Shown one piece after another: positions 24,687 through 33,198 of a stretch of 64,000 bases of DNA. Both the position numbers and the translations under genes were made by a program. Numbering within the stretch: position 1 is the stretch's first letter; every line of letters starts with the position of its first letter. The DNA comes from an uncultured Collinsella sp. Its GTDB lineage: Bacteria; Actinomycetota; Coriobacteriia; Coriobacteriales; Coriobacteriaceae. The stretch spans positions 15,390 to 79,389 of the forward strand of contig URAD01000006.1 in assembly GCA_900545745.1 (NCBI GenBank). Direction: 5' to 3'. The notes under the pieces were generated by a model. The model made no database searches and was not told where the DNA came from. It saw only the letters and a list, made by a program, of their open reading frames with translations.

Positions 24687-26188
24687 TGGCTGCACGCTTT
24701 GGTGACATGCTGCTCGAGCAGCGTCGCCGAATGGGCCTTTCCATTCAGCAGGTCGCCAACACCATCAAAATCAGACCGCAGATCATCGAGTTTTTCGAGA
24801 CCGGTAACTTTGCGTCGATGCCCCCGCGCGGCTATGCGCAGGGCATGATTTCGAGCTATGCACGCTTTTTGGGCCTCAATCCGCGCGAGGTCGTCAATGC
24901 CTACTTTGACGAGCTGATGGCATACGAGCGCGAGACGTCGCAGCAAGGCGGTCGTTTTCAGGATGCCGCCGGCTATGTCAATTCGCGTTCCTCGGTGGAT
25001 AACGGGCGCTTCCTGATGGTTCAGGGCGGTCGCTCAACGCGTTATGGTCAGCGTCCGCAGCAGGCTGGCTATATTACCGAGACGGGGTCCAGTGAGGAAA
25101 TCCGTTCTCAGCGCGATCGTTTCCGCAGGACGCCTACGCCCGACGATCGCGCGCTTCCCGCTGCCCGCGGTGTGGCGCGCGATCCCCGTGTCGGCTACGG
25201 CGATGGCGGCTATTCCGATCGTGGCTACCGTGGTGTCTCTGCCGGTCGTGCTCGCGGCGGTTATGCAGACGCAGATACTACGCAGGTGACACCGCGTCTG
25301 CGCTCGCAGTCGCAACCGTCTGGCCAGCGCTCCTCCGCCCCGCGTTCGGGCCAGCGTAACTACCAGGGCCGTAGCGAGCTCGCACCTCGTTCGGGTCAGC
25401 GCAATATGCAGCGCCAGGGCGGTTATCGCGGTCGTCCCGACAACAATCGCGGACGTATGCCTCAGGGCAGTGGTCGTGACGGATCCAACCGTGGGCGCGG
25501 TGGCGTGCGTGCCCCTCAGAACAACGGACTCGATCCGCGTATCGTTTACGCCGGTATCGGTGCCGTTGCGCTGCTGCTCATCGTGCTCATTGTGGTTCTG
25601 TTGCGCGGCTGCGGCTCTTCGACTCCCGAATCGACGCCCGAGACCCCTGTGGCAACCAAGACGACGACCAAGAAGTCTTCCAAGAAGACCGAAACGGCCG
25701 ATGAGGCTACGGACGAGTCGACTGATTCGGAAACCGCTAAGAAGACGACCAAGAAGGGCGAAAACGAGGTTACGAAGGTCAAAGTCTCTGTCGCCAAGGG
25801 CAAGACCGCGTGGATAGAAGTCAAGGTCGACGGTAAGTCGGTCTATGGCGCCCAGGCGACCGGCCCCTTTGAGCAGGAGTACACGCCCGAGTCTTCGATT
25901 GAAATCACTACGTCCAAGCCTTCCGACGTCACGGTCACCAAGAACGGCGAAAAGGTCCGCTACGATACTAAGACATCGGGCGTGGCTCGTGTGACCATTA
26001 CCGTTCCCAAGAAGGAGACCACCGACGCCAAGGACGGCGAGGGCTCCGACGGCACCGATGGCATCGAAAGCACCGACGGAACCGATGGTACCGACGGCAC
26101 CGATGCCCAGTCCACGGACGGCACCGATACCGTCACCGACGGTCAAACGACGACCGATTCTGCCGATTATTCGTACGATAGCTACTAG
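24686..26188 (+). CDS. RodZ-like membrane protein with cytoplasmic helix-turn-helix domain
   Basis: The 500-residue protein begins with a RodZ-type HTH domain (about 1-75, LLEQRRRMGLSIQQVANTIK), followed by a long Arg/Gly/Gln-rich linker with RSGQRN repeats (about 100-285), one membrane segment (about 288-308), and an extracellular beta-rich DUF4115-like domain (about 350-445). The tail of about 50 residues is a repeat of Asp, Gly and Thr (TDGTDGTDGTD). RodZ links MreB to the cell-wall machinery; no MreB is in view, so here the role is likely in envelope or division organisation, consistent with the ftsK overlap. The linker and tail are unlike classical RodZ. Confidence 0.8.
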   Translation: MAARFGDMLLEQRRRMGLSIQQVANTIKIRPQIIEFFETGNFASMPPRGYAQGMISSYARFLGLNPREVVNAYFDELMAYERETSQQGGRFQDAAGYVNSRSSVDNGRFLMVQGGRSTRYGQRPQQAGYITETGSSEEIRSQRDRFRRTPTPDDRALPAARGVARDPRVGYGDGGYSDRGYRGVSAGRARGGYADADTTQVTPRLRSQSQPSGQRSSAPRSGQRNYQGRSELAPRSGQRNMQRQGGYRGRPDNNRGRMPQGSGRDGSNRGRGGVRAPQNNGLDPRIVYAGIGAVALLLIVLIVVLLRGCGSSTPESTPETPVATKTTTKKSSKKTETADEATDESTDSETAKKTTKKGENEVTKVKVSVAKGKTAWIEVKVDGKSVYGAQATGPFEQEYTPESSIEITTSKPSDVTVTKNGEKVRYDTKTSGVARVTITVPKKETTDAKDGEGSDGTDGIESTDGTDGTDGTDAQSTDGTDTVTDGQTTTDSADYSYDSY

Positions 26189-26214
26189 ACTGCTCGCAAG
26201 CGAAAGGATGAACC

Positions 26215-26712
26215 ATGGCTAAAGATTCCAGCTTTGATGTTGTGTCCGAGGTCAACATGCAGGAGGTCGACAACGCCTTCCAGCAGACTACGCGCGAAAT
26301 CTCCCAGCGCTATGACCTTAAGGATTCCGGCGCCACAATCGAGCTTTCGAAGGGCGACAAGCTCTTTACGATTAACGCTCCGGCCGACTTTGTCTCCAAG
26401 CAGATTATCGACGTCCTGAGCTCTAAGCTCATCAAGCGCGGCATCGACCTCAAGGCCGTCTCTTGGGATGCTCCGCAGGCTGCCTCGGGCGGTACTGTTC
26501 GCGTGCTCGGCCATATCGTGGAGGGTATCGACCAGACGACCGCCAAGAAGATCAACAAGGACGTCAAGGACCAAAAACTCAAGGTTAAGGTAACCATCGA
26601 GGCCGATAAACTGCGCGTTTCCTCGGCCTCTAAAGATGCGCTTCAGGCTGTTATCCAGTTCCTGCACGATCAGGACTACGGCCAGCCGCTTCAATTTACC
26701 AACTACCGTTAA
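26215..26712 (+). CDS. yajQ: YajQ family nucleotide-binding protein
   Basis: YajQ (DUF520) proteins have two ferredoxin-like domains and bind nucleotides; some bind cyclic di-GMP, others have been linked to RNA binding. At 165 residues this is the standard length, with the family start DSSFDVVSEVNMQEVDNAF and the REISQRYDLKDS segment. The ATG at 26215 has GAAAGGA upstream. The function in this organism cannot be inferred beyond family membership. Confidence 0.9.
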   Translation: MAKDSSFDVVSEVNMQEVDNAFQQTTREISQRYDLKDSGATIELSKGDKLFTINAPADFVSKQIIDVLSSKLIKRGIDLKAVSWDAPQAASGGTVRVLGHIVEGIDQTTAKKINKDVKDQKLKVKVTIEADKLRVSSASKDALQAVIQFLHDQDYGQPLQFTNYR

Positions 26713-26738
26713 TTCATTCGAAAGGACCGCTCTCCAAC

Positions 26739-28088
26739 ATGGATACACCGTTGGGCTCCGTGCTCTACATCACCCTCGGGTGCGCTAAGAACGAGGTCGA
26801 CACCGACCGCATGCGTTCTCTTTTGACTGCTGCGGGCTACGAGGAGGCATTCGACCCGCAGGATGCCGATATCGCCATCGTCAATACATGCTCGTTCCTC
26901 GCCTCCGCAACGTCCGAGAGCATCGAGACCACGCTCGAGCTCGCCAACGAGGTTCAGGACGGCGTTCGTTCTTGCCCCATCGTTATGTGCGGCTGTGTGC
27001 CGTCGCGCTATGGCGACGACCTGCCTGACGAGCTGCCCGAGGTCGCTGCCTTTGTGAAGGCCGACGAGGAGGACGGCATCGTGGCGGTCATCGATGGCGT
27101 GCTGGGTGTCGAGCGTGAGACCGCGGCCTATATCCCTCAGGTCAAGCGTACCGTCGAGGGCGCCGTTGCTTACGTCAAGATTTCCGATGGCTGCAACCGC
27201 TTCTGCAGCTTCTGCATGATCCCCTATATTCGCGGTCGCTATCATTCGCGCAATGCCGAGAGCATTATCTCCGAGGTGCGCGACCTGGTTGCCGGCGGTG
27301 TGCGCGAGATCGTGCTGATCGGCCAGGACACGGGTATTTGGGGCATCGACTTTGCCGACGAGGACGTCGCCGAGGGCTCGCCGCGCAATCTGGCGCAGCT
27401 GCTGCGTGCCGTCGCCGAGGCCGTGCGCCCGCACAACGTCTGGGTCCGTGTGCTCTACTTGCAGCCCGAGGGCATGACTGACGAGCTCATTGAGACCATT
27501 CGTGATACGCCCGAGGTGCTGCCCTATATCGATATCCCCGTGCAGCACTGCGACGCGCGCATCCTCAAGGCCATGCGTCGCTCCGGTTCGCGCCAGGAGC
27601 TCGAGGATCTGTTCCGCGACCTTCGTGAGCGTATCCCCGGCATCGTGATCCGTTCCACGGCCATGGTCGGCTTCCCGACCGAGACCGACGACGAGTTCCG
27701 CGACCTTATCGACTTTATGGACACCGTCGGCTTTGACTACACGAGCGTCTTTGCCTACTCGCGTGAGGAAGGTAGCCTGGCCGCCAAGATGGAGGGCCAG
27801 GTCGATGAGGAGGTCAAGCTTGAGCGCGCCCAGGAGGCCATGGATCTGGCCGAGTCGCTCGGTTTTGCCGCTACCGCCGCACATGTGGGCGAGCGCGCCC
27901 AGGTGATCGTCGACGGTATCGAAGAGACCGAGGATGGCGCCGAGCTGATCGGCCATGCCTGGTTCCAGGCGCCCGATTCCGATGGTGCGGTGCACTTGGA
28001 CGCCAGCGAGGCGTCCGTGGGCGATATTCTGACTGTCGAGTTTACCGATAGCTTCTGCTATGAGCTTATCGGCCATGTTGTGGAGTAG
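26739..28088 (+). CDS. rimO: Ribosomal protein S12 methylthiotransferase RimO
   Basis: RimO adds a methylthio group to an aspartate of ribosomal protein S12. The 449-residue protein has the UPF0004 domain (LGCAKNEVDTDRM; NTCSFLASATSES), the radical SAM motif DGCNRFCSFC (C152, C156, C159) and a C-terminal TRAM domain (from about 385). The GCAKNEVD and PRYGDDLPDELPEV-type segments separate RimO from MiaB and MtaB, which are also encoded here. rimO-pgsA-cinA-recA is a classic gene order in Gram-positive bacteria. Confidence 0.94.
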   Translation: MDTPLGSVLYITLGCAKNEVDTDRMRSLLTAAGYEEAFDPQDADIAIVNTCSFLASATSESIETTLELANEVQDGVRSCPIVMCGCVPSRYGDDLPDELPEVAAFVKADEEDGIVAVIDGVLGVERETAAYIPQVKRTVEGAVAYVKISDGCNRFCSFCMIPYIRGRYHSRNAESIISEVRDLVAGGVREIVLIGQDTGIWGIDFADEDVAEGSPRNLAQLLRAVAEAVRPHNVWVRVLYLQPEGMTDELIETIRDTPEVLPYIDIPVQHCDARILKAMRRSGSRQELEDLFRDLRERIPGIVIRSTAMVGFPTETDDEFRDLIDFMDTVGFDYTSVFAYSREEGSLAAKMEGQVDEEVKLERAQEAMDLAESLGFAATAAHVGERAQVIVDGIEETEDGAELIGHAWFQAPDSDGAVHLDASEASVGDILTVEFTDSFCYELIGHVVE

Positions 28089-28097
28089 GAGAGCATC

Positions 28098-28736
28098 GTG
28101 GCAAACGAGAGCAATAAGGAACTGACGAGTGTCTGGACGCCCGCCAACATCGTGACGTGCGTTCGCATCGTCTTTATCCCGGTGTTCATGATCGTCTCGG
28201 CGCTGTCTCACACGAGTGTTGCCGGTACGGATTGGAGCACCTTCGACGGCCCGCTCGCCGCCGCTGCCTTCATTCTGTATGTGATCCTGTCGTGCACCGA
28301 TAAGGTCGACGGTTATCTGGCGCGCTCGCGCAACGAGATCACCGACTTCGGTAAGTTCTTGGACCCCATCGCCGACAAGCTACTGGTGTTCTCGGCCCTG
28401 CTGCTGTTCTTGGATTTTGGCGCGGTGACCGTGTGGTCCGTGTTCATTATCCTATTCCGTGAGCTGCTGGTGAGCGCCCTTCGCATGGTCGCGAGTGCGG
28501 CCGGTGTGGTCGTTGCGGCCGATAAGCTCGGCAAGTACAAAACGGCAACCACGATGGTCTCCATTTGCGGTTACCTGTGCGTTTTTGCTATGGCCGGTCT
28601 TCAGCTGGGGCCGGTGTCGCTGCTGCTCGGTGTCTATTCGGTGTCGCGCTTCCTGTACGTCATCGCCGTGATTTTGACCATTGTCTCGGGTGCCCAGTAC
28701 TTCTGGAACTGCCGTAAGATCGTCTTTTCGGTCTAG
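28098..28736 (+). CDS. pgsA: CDP-diacylglycerol-glycerol-3-phosphate 3-phosphatidyltransferase
   Basis: PgsA makes phosphatidylglycerol phosphate, the first step to phosphatidylglycerol and cardiolipin. The 212-residue membrane protein carries the CDP-alcohol transferase motif with all acidic residues (DKVDGYLARSRNEITDFG then LDPIADK, residues about 73-97) and four to five hydrophobic segments. The start is GTG at 28098, 9 bp after rimO. A second CDP-alcohol transferase gene lies at 49018-49722; this copy has the conserved pgsA-cinA-recA context, so it is the better candidate for the PGP synthase. Confidence 0.88.
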   Translation: MANESNKELTSVWTPANIVTCVRIVFIPVFMIVSALSHTSVAGTDWSTFDGPLAAAAFILYVILSCTDKVDGYLARSRNEITDFGKFLDPIADKLLVFSALLLFLDFGAVTVWSVFIILFRELLVSALRMVASAAGVVVAADKLGKYKTATTMVSICGYLCVFAMAGLQLGPVSLLLGVYSVSRFLYVIAVILTIVSGAQYFWNCRKIVFSV

Positions 28737-28742
28737 GTCCTG

Positions 28743-29279
28743 GTGGGTATGACGGAGTCTTATTTGCAGATCGCCGCAAACAACGAGGAGTTGGCGCGCG
28801 ATATTGTCGAGCGCGCGAGTGCCCGTGGTGTGACGGTGTCGACGGCGGAGTCGCTGACGGCGGGCATGATCGCCTCGACGATTGCCGATATCCCGGGTGC
28901 CTCGGCGGTGCTTCGTGGCGGTGCGGTGACCTACTGCGATGAGATCAAACATCGCGTGCTCGGCGTCGAGCAGGAAACGCTCGATCGGTTTAGTGCCGTG
29001 TCGCATCAGACGGCGCGCGAGATGGCCGCGGGCTCGCTTGAACTCTATCAGAGCGATATTGCCGTAAGCGCAACGGGCTACGCTGGGCCCGGTGGTGGCA
29101 CCGAGCAAGACCCTGCCGGCACGTTCTATATTGGCTGGGCGTATCGCGCGGCCGATGGGGGAGCGCCGGTTGTCGAGTCTGCACGTTGTCATTATGAGGG
29201 CGATCGGTCGTGCGTTCGGGCCTATGCGGTCGCGGAGGCTTTGGAGTGCATTGTCCGCGTGCTCAATTCTATGGAATAG
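28743..29279 (+). CDS. cinA: CinA C-terminal domain protein (nicotinamide-nucleotide amidase PncC type)
   Basis: PncC-type proteins deamidate nicotinamide mononucleotide in pyridine nucleotide recycling; in streptococci the full CinA is competence-induced. This 178-residue protein is only the CinA C-terminal domain, with TVSTAESLTAGMIAS and SATGYAGPGGGTEQDPAGTFYIG; the N-terminal MoaB-like half of full CinA is absent. Start is GTG at 28743; ATG at 28749 is an equal alternative. It lies 6 bp after pgsA and is closed off from recA by a hairpin. Confidence 0.85.
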   Translation: MGMTESYLQIAANNEELARDIVERASARGVTVSTAESLTAGMIASTIADIPGASAVLRGGAVTYCDEIKHRVLGVEQETLDRFSAVSHQTAREMAAGSLELYQSDIAVSATGYAGPGGGTEQDPAGTFYIGWAYRAADGGAPVVESARCHYEGDRSCVRAYAVAEALECIVRVLNSME

Positions 29280-29286
29280 ACGTGGT

Positions 29287-29314
29287 TTAAGGGGCCTTAG
29301 GGCCCCTTAATTGT
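29287..29314 (+). terminator. Hairpin terminator between cinA and recA
   Basis: TTAAGGGGCC pairs perfectly with GGCCCCTTAA around TTAG. The T tract is poor, so termination may be partial. Confidence 0.7.
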
Positions 29315-29408
29315 GGAGATAGGGACCTTTGACGGTATTGGTGTTTGCGCTGGTATATGGCCTAAATTTGTTCGAGCAGTCGTATTTGTGATTGGCGCGG
29401 TCAAGCGT

Positions 29409-29438
29409 TTGGTCGGTGATTGGTCGGCGTTTGGTCGG
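29409..29438 (+). repeat. Three TTGGTCGG direct repeats with 11-bp period upstream of recA
   Basis: TTGGTCGG occurs at 29409, 29420 and 29431, one helical turn apart, 70 bp upstream of the recA -35 box. The pattern could present one face of the helix to a regulator. It resembles the paired TTTTGGT repeat upstream of comEA. Confidence 0.5.
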
Positions 29439-29477
29439 GTTTTGGAATGGTCAGGTGCATATGATGAATCTGAACGG

Positions 29478-29506
29478 TTGACCACGAACAGCCGTTCGTT
29501 TATTAT
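29478..29506 (+). promoter_or_regulatory. recA promoter (TTGACC, 17 bp, TATTAT)
   Basis: -35 TTGACC (29478-29483) and -10 TATTAT (29501-29506) are separated by exactly 17 bp; the spacer contains the LexA box. The Shine-Dalgarno AGAGGAGGG follows 20 bp later. Confidence 0.88.
29485..29498 (+). promoter_or_regulatory. LexA box in the recA promoter spacer
   Basis: CGAACAGCCGTTCG matches the Gram-positive SOS operator GAAC-N4-GTTC perfectly and occupies the spacer between the -35 and -10 boxes. Confidence 0.9.
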
Positions 29507-29536
29507 CGTTTCAGGTTGTTAAGAGGAGGGCTATTC

Positions 29537-30685
29537 ATGGCCAAGAATTCAGGTCCCGTACGTACCGTTCATGCACGCACGACGGGCAAAGAGCGCGACG
29601 AGATGATCGCCACCACCAAGGCCGAGATCGAGAAGAAGTTCGGCCAGGGCTCTATTATGAGGTATGGCGACGGCGGTCCCGAGCTCGAGGTCGAAGCTAT
29701 TCCGACGGGCTCTCTGGCGCTCGATGCCGCCTTGGGTATCGGCGGCGTGCCGCGTGGCCGTATCGTCGAGATTTACGGTCCTGAGTCCTCCGGTAAGACG
29801 ACGCTTTCGCTCGAGATCCTGGCCGAGGCCCAGGCAATGGGTGGCGTTGTGGCATTTATCGATGCCGAGCACGCGCTTGATCCCACGTATGCCGCACGCA
29901 TCGGCGTGGATATCGACGAGGTGCTCATTTCCCAGCCCGATACGGGTGAGCAGGCGCTCGAGATCGTTGACATGCTCGTGCGTTCCGGCGCCATCGATGC
30001 CATCGTCGTTGACTCCGTCGCTGCGCTGACCCCGCGTGCCGAGATCGAGGGAGAAATCGGCGACACTACGGTCGGTCTTCAGGCTCGCCTGATGAGCCAG
30101 GCGCTCCGCAAGCTCGCCGGCTCGCTGTCCAAGTCCAACACGACGTGCATCTTCATTAACCAGCTGCGTGAGAAGATCGGCGTCATGTTCGGCAACCCCG
30201 AGACCACGACGGGCGGCCGCGCCCTTAAGTTCTTCTCTTCGGTGCGTATCGACATTCGCCGCATCGACAGCATTAAGCTTAAGGACGAGGTTATCGGTAA
30301 CCGCGTGCGCGCCAAGGTCGTTAAGAACAAGGTGGCAGCTCCGTTCCGTTCTGCTGAGTTCGACATCATGTACGGTACGGGCATCTCTAAGGAGGGCTCG
30401 ATTCTGGACATGGCTGTCGAGTGCGGCATTTGCAAGAAGATGGGCTCCTGGTTTGCCTATGGCGAGGATAAGCTCGGCAACGGTCGCGAGGCCGCCAAGG
30501 CGTTCCTGCGCGAACACCCCGATTGTGCCGACGAGATTGAGCATAAGGTCCGCCTTGCCTGTGGACTTGAGTTTGATGACGATGCTCCGTCCGAGGTCGA
30601 GCTGACCGATCAGCCTGCGCCTGAGGAGTTTGACGAGCTTTACGCCATCGATGGTTCCGCCATGCTCGATGATGACGACGAGTAG
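29537..30685 (+). CDS. recA: Recombinase RecA
   Basis: RecA forms filaments on single-stranded DNA, drives strand exchange and stimulates LexA self-cleavage. The 382-residue protein has Walker A GPESSGKT (81-88), the VDSVAALTP region, the L1/L2 loops and an acidic C-terminal tail (SAMLDDDDE). The ATG at 29537 is set by AGAGGAGGG; an upstream in-frame start at 29516 has none. The SOS operator in its promoter shows LexA control; recX follows after 11 bp. Confidence 0.98.
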   Translation: MAKNSGPVRTVHARTTGKERDEMIATTKAEIEKKFGQGSIMRYGDGGPELEVEAIPTGSLALDAALGIGGVPRGRIVEIYGPESSGKTTLSLEILAEAQAMGGVVAFIDAEHALDPTYAARIGVDIDEVLISQPDTGEQALEIVDMLVRSGAIDAIVVDSVAALTPRAEIEGEIGDTTVGLQARLMSQALRKLAGSLSKSNTTCIFINQLREKIGVMFGNPETTTGGRALKFFSSVRIDIRRIDSIKLKDEVIGNRVRAKVVKNKVAAPFRSAEFDIMYGTGISKEGSILDMAVECGICKKMGSWFAYGEDKLGNGREAAKAFLREHPDCADEIEHKVRLACGLEFDDDAPSEVELTDQPAPEEFDELYAIDGSAMLDDDDE

Positions 30686-30696
30686 CGGTTACGCTC

Positions 30697-31389
30697 ATGT
30701 CGTATACGGTGACCGAGGCCACGGTCGTCTTTCCCGATAAGAAGGCGGTCTCCTCGTTCTCGAGCGGGTATGCGTCCAAAAAGCCTTGCGCACATATCGA
30801 TTGTGAGCTTGAGGGCGGTTTTGAGCGGTCCATTTGGATTCCCGTGCGGGTCGCGCGGCTGTATGTCAAAAACCGCCCCGATCTTCCCTGTGATTGGGTT
30901 GAGTTTCGCGAGGCAGTGCAGCTCATTGAGCGTAAATGTGCACTTACCATGGTGACCGAGATGTTATCGCGCCGCGACCATGCGACGGGTGAGGTCCGTG
31001 ACAAGCTGGCTCGCTACGGCTTTCACCAGCCTGCGATCGATTTCGCCGTCGAGCGCGCCACCGAGTATCGTTTTTTAGACGAGAGCCGCTTTTGCTCGTA
31101 CTTTATCGAGGAGCGCAAGCGGCGCGGTTGGGGACAGCGCAAAATCGAGACCGAGCTCAAGCGCCGTCATGTCGTGCTCGATGACATTCCCGGTTATCCC
31201 GAGGATTATTTTGCCGTCGAAGACGATTTGGCGCGTGCGTCTGCCCTGCTCGCCAAGCGGCGTGTTCCAGAGACGCGCGCATTCGAAAAACTGGTTCGGT
31301 TTTTGATGGGGAGGGGCTTCTCGTATCACGTCGCCGCCGATGCCGTTAAGTCACGTCTCGATGCCGAACGCGAGGAATGTGCGGTTTAG
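30697..31389 (+). CDS. recX: Regulatory protein RecX
   Basis: RecX binds RecA filaments and limits their growth or activity. The 230-residue protein is all-helical with the RecX repeats (LSRRDHATGEVRDKLARYGF; EYRFLDESRFCSYFIEERKRRGWGQRKI). An N-terminal extension of roughly 80 residues precedes the first repeat. It starts 11 bp after recA and is surely cotranscribed. Confidence 0.88.
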   Translation: MSYTVTEATVVFPDKKAVSSFSSGYASKKPCAHIDCELEGGFERSIWIPVRVARLYVKNRPDLPCDWVEFREAVQLIERKCALTMVTEMLSRRDHATGEVRDKLARYGFHQPAIDFAVERATEYRFLDESRFCSYFIEERKRRGWGQRKIETELKRRHVVLDDIPGYPEDYFAVEDDLARASALLAKRRVPETRAFEKLVRFLMGRGFSYHVAADAVKSRLDAEREECAV

Positions 31390-31403
31390 GCGTATGCGTT
31401 TTG

Positions 31404-31451
31404 TGGCCCTGCCGTTCACCGCGTTTTAGTCGCCGTACCGGGGCCATTTAT
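31404..31451 (+). terminator. Possible terminator after recX
   Basis: TGGCCC (31404-31409) can pair with GGGCCA (31441-31446), enclosing further weak pairing, followed by TTTATTT. The stem is short, so support is modest. Confidence 0.35.
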
Positions 31452-31480
31452 TTGACAGTTGTTGTGGTTCAACGTACGAT
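31452..31480 (+). promoter_or_regulatory. rny promoter (TTGACA, 17 bp, TACGAT)
   Basis: A consensus -35 TTGACA at 31452-31457 and -10 TACGAT at 31475-31480 with 17-bp spacing, predicting a leader of about 160 nt before rny. Confidence 0.85.
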
Positions 31481-31509
31481 AAACACTGTCATTTGCTTTG
31501 TGATATGTG

Positions 31510-31614
31510 CTCATCTGTGATGAGTTTGTTTATATGTTTATCTGTATCCGACCCGCATAAGCTGCGCCCATATTACTCAAATGTCGCGAGCCGTTCGTAA
31601 GGACGGTTCGCTTT
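31510..31614 (+). promoter_or_regulatory. rny leader with two hairpins each followed by a T-rich tract
   Basis: CTCATC-TGT-GATGAG (31510-31524) is followed by TTTGTTTAT, and GCGAGCCGT/ACGGTTCGC (31586-31611, one G-T pair) by TTTGTTG. The arrangement resembles attenuators or processing sites in the RNase Y leader; the role is an inference. Confidence 0.4.
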
Positions 31615-31646
31615 GTTGTGTAACGAATCCATAAAAAGGAGTGAGC

Positions 31647-33197
31647 ATGCCTATCATCGCAGCGCTCGTTGGCATCGTTTTGGGTGCCATCGCCGCCATC
31701 GCCTACATGCGCACCGCCAAGCAGGGTAGTCTTCACGAGGCCGACGAAAAGATCCAGTCGGCACACGCACAGGCTGAGTCCCTGATCGGTGATGCTAAGC
31801 GTCAGGCCGAGACCCTCAAAAAAGAGGCTCTGCTCGAGGCTAAAGAGGAGATCATCAAGAACAAGCAGGCCGCCGAGGCCGAGGACAAGCAGCGTAAGAG
31901 CGAGATTCGTACGCTCGAGAACCGCGTGATGCAGCGCGAGGAATCCCTCGATCGCCGCAACGACGCTCTCGACAAGCGCGAGCATCAGCTGTCCAGTCAG
32001 GCCGGTCAGGTCGAGAAGCGCTCCCGTGAGCTCGAGGAGCTCTGCGCAAAGCAGACCTCCGAGCTCGAGCGTATCGCCGACCTTACCCGCGAGGATGCCC
32101 ACAAGGAGCTCCTCGATAAGGTTCGCGGCGAGGTCACCCACGAGGCCGCCACGATCATTCGCGAGTCCGAGCAGCAGGTTCGCGCCGAGTGCCACAAGAC
32201 CGCCCAGGAGATTCTTTCCCTGGCGATTCAGCGCTGCGCTGCCGACCACACTGCCGAGGTCACCGTTACCTCCGTGCACATTCCCTCTGATGACCTCAAG
32301 GGCCGTATCATCGGTCGCGAGGGTCGCAACATCCGCACCTTCGAGCAGGTTTCCGGCGTCAACCTCGTGATCGACGACACGCCCGAGACCGTCGTTCTTT
32401 CGAGCTTCGATCCGGTCCGTCGTGAGACCGCCCGTGTTGCTCTGGAGAACCTCATCGCCGACGGCCGCATTCACCCCGCCCGCATCGAGGAGATGTATCA
32501 CAAGGCTGCCGACCTGGTTCAGCAGCGCGTGCGCGAGGCTGGCGAGCAAGCTGCATTCGATACCGGCATTCACGACCTGCACCCCGAGATCGTCAAGACC
32601 CTTGGTGCCCTGCGCTACCGTACCTCGTTTGGTCAGAACGTGCTTCAGCACTCCCTCGAAGTCTCTGACCTGTGCGGCGTGATGGCTTCCGAGCTTGGCC
32701 TGGACGTTGTGACCGCCAAGCGCGCCGGCCTGCTGCACGACCTGGGCAAGGCAATCGACCATGACGTCGAGGGGCCGCATGCCGTCATCGGCGCCGAGCT
32801 TGCCCGCCGTTATGGCGAGAAGCCTGTTATCGTTCATGCTATCGAGGCTCACCATGCCGATGTCGACCCCAACACGGTGCTCGATGTCCTGGTACAGGCC
32901 GCCGATGCTGTCTCTGCTTCTCGCCCCGGTGCCCGTCGCGAGTCTGCCGAGAACTACATCAAGCGTCTTGAAAAGCTCGAGGAGATCGCCAACTCTCATG
33001 ACGGCGTCGAGCGTACCTATGCCATGCAGGCTGGTCGCGAGGTCCACGTCATGGTTCAGCCGGACAAGATCTCTGATGCCCAGTCCACGGTCCTGGCTCA
33101 CGATATCGCCCATCAGATCGAGGAAGAGATGGAGTATCCCGGTCAGGTGCGCGTCGTCGTGATTCGCGAGAGCCGCGCTGTCGATATTGCTAAATAA
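31647..33197 (+). CDS. rny: Ribonuclease Y
   Basis: RNase Y is a membrane-anchored endonuclease that starts decay of many mRNAs in Gram-positive bacteria. The 516-residue protein has an N-terminal membrane segment (about 3-20), a long coiled coil (about 25-200), a KH domain (about 205-270, KGRIIGREGRNIRTFE) and an HD domain with the metal pair HD at about 364-365 (LLHDLGKAIDHD). ATG 31647 is chosen since AAAGGAG lies 5 bp upstream; GTG 31641 overlaps that site. Confidence 0.96.
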   Translation: MPIIAALVGIVLGAIAAIAYMRTAKQGSLHEADEKIQSAHAQAESLIGDAKRQAETLKKEALLEAKEEIIKNKQAAEAEDKQRKSEIRTLENRVMQREESLDRRNDALDKREHQLSSQAGQVEKRSRELEELCAKQTSELERIADLTREDAHKELLDKVRGEVTHEAATIIRESEQQVRAECHKTAQEILSLAIQRCAADHTAEVTVTSVHIPSDDLKGRIIGREGRNIRTFEQVSGVNLVIDDTPETVVLSSFDPVRRETARVALENLIADGRIHPARIEEMYHKAADLVQQRVREAGEQAAFDTGIHDLHPEIVKTLGALRYRTSFGQNVLQHSLEVSDLCGVMASELGLDVVTAKRAGLLHDLGKAIDHDVEGPHAVIGAELARRYGEKPVIVHAIEAHHADVDPNTVLDVLVQAADAVSASRPGARRESAENYIKRLEKLEEIANSHDGVERTYAMQAGREVHVMVQPDKISDAQSTVLAHDIAHQIEEEMEYPGQVRVVVIRESRAVDIAK

Positions 33198-33198
33198 C

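Noticed and set aside
26038..26140. Tandem short repeats resembling a CRISPR or microsatellite
   Set aside because: They encode the TDG repeats of the RodZ-like tail, in frame, with no spacer structure.
29313..29522. 69-codon plus-strand frame before recA
   Set aside because: It overlaps the phased repeats, the recA promoter and the LexA box.
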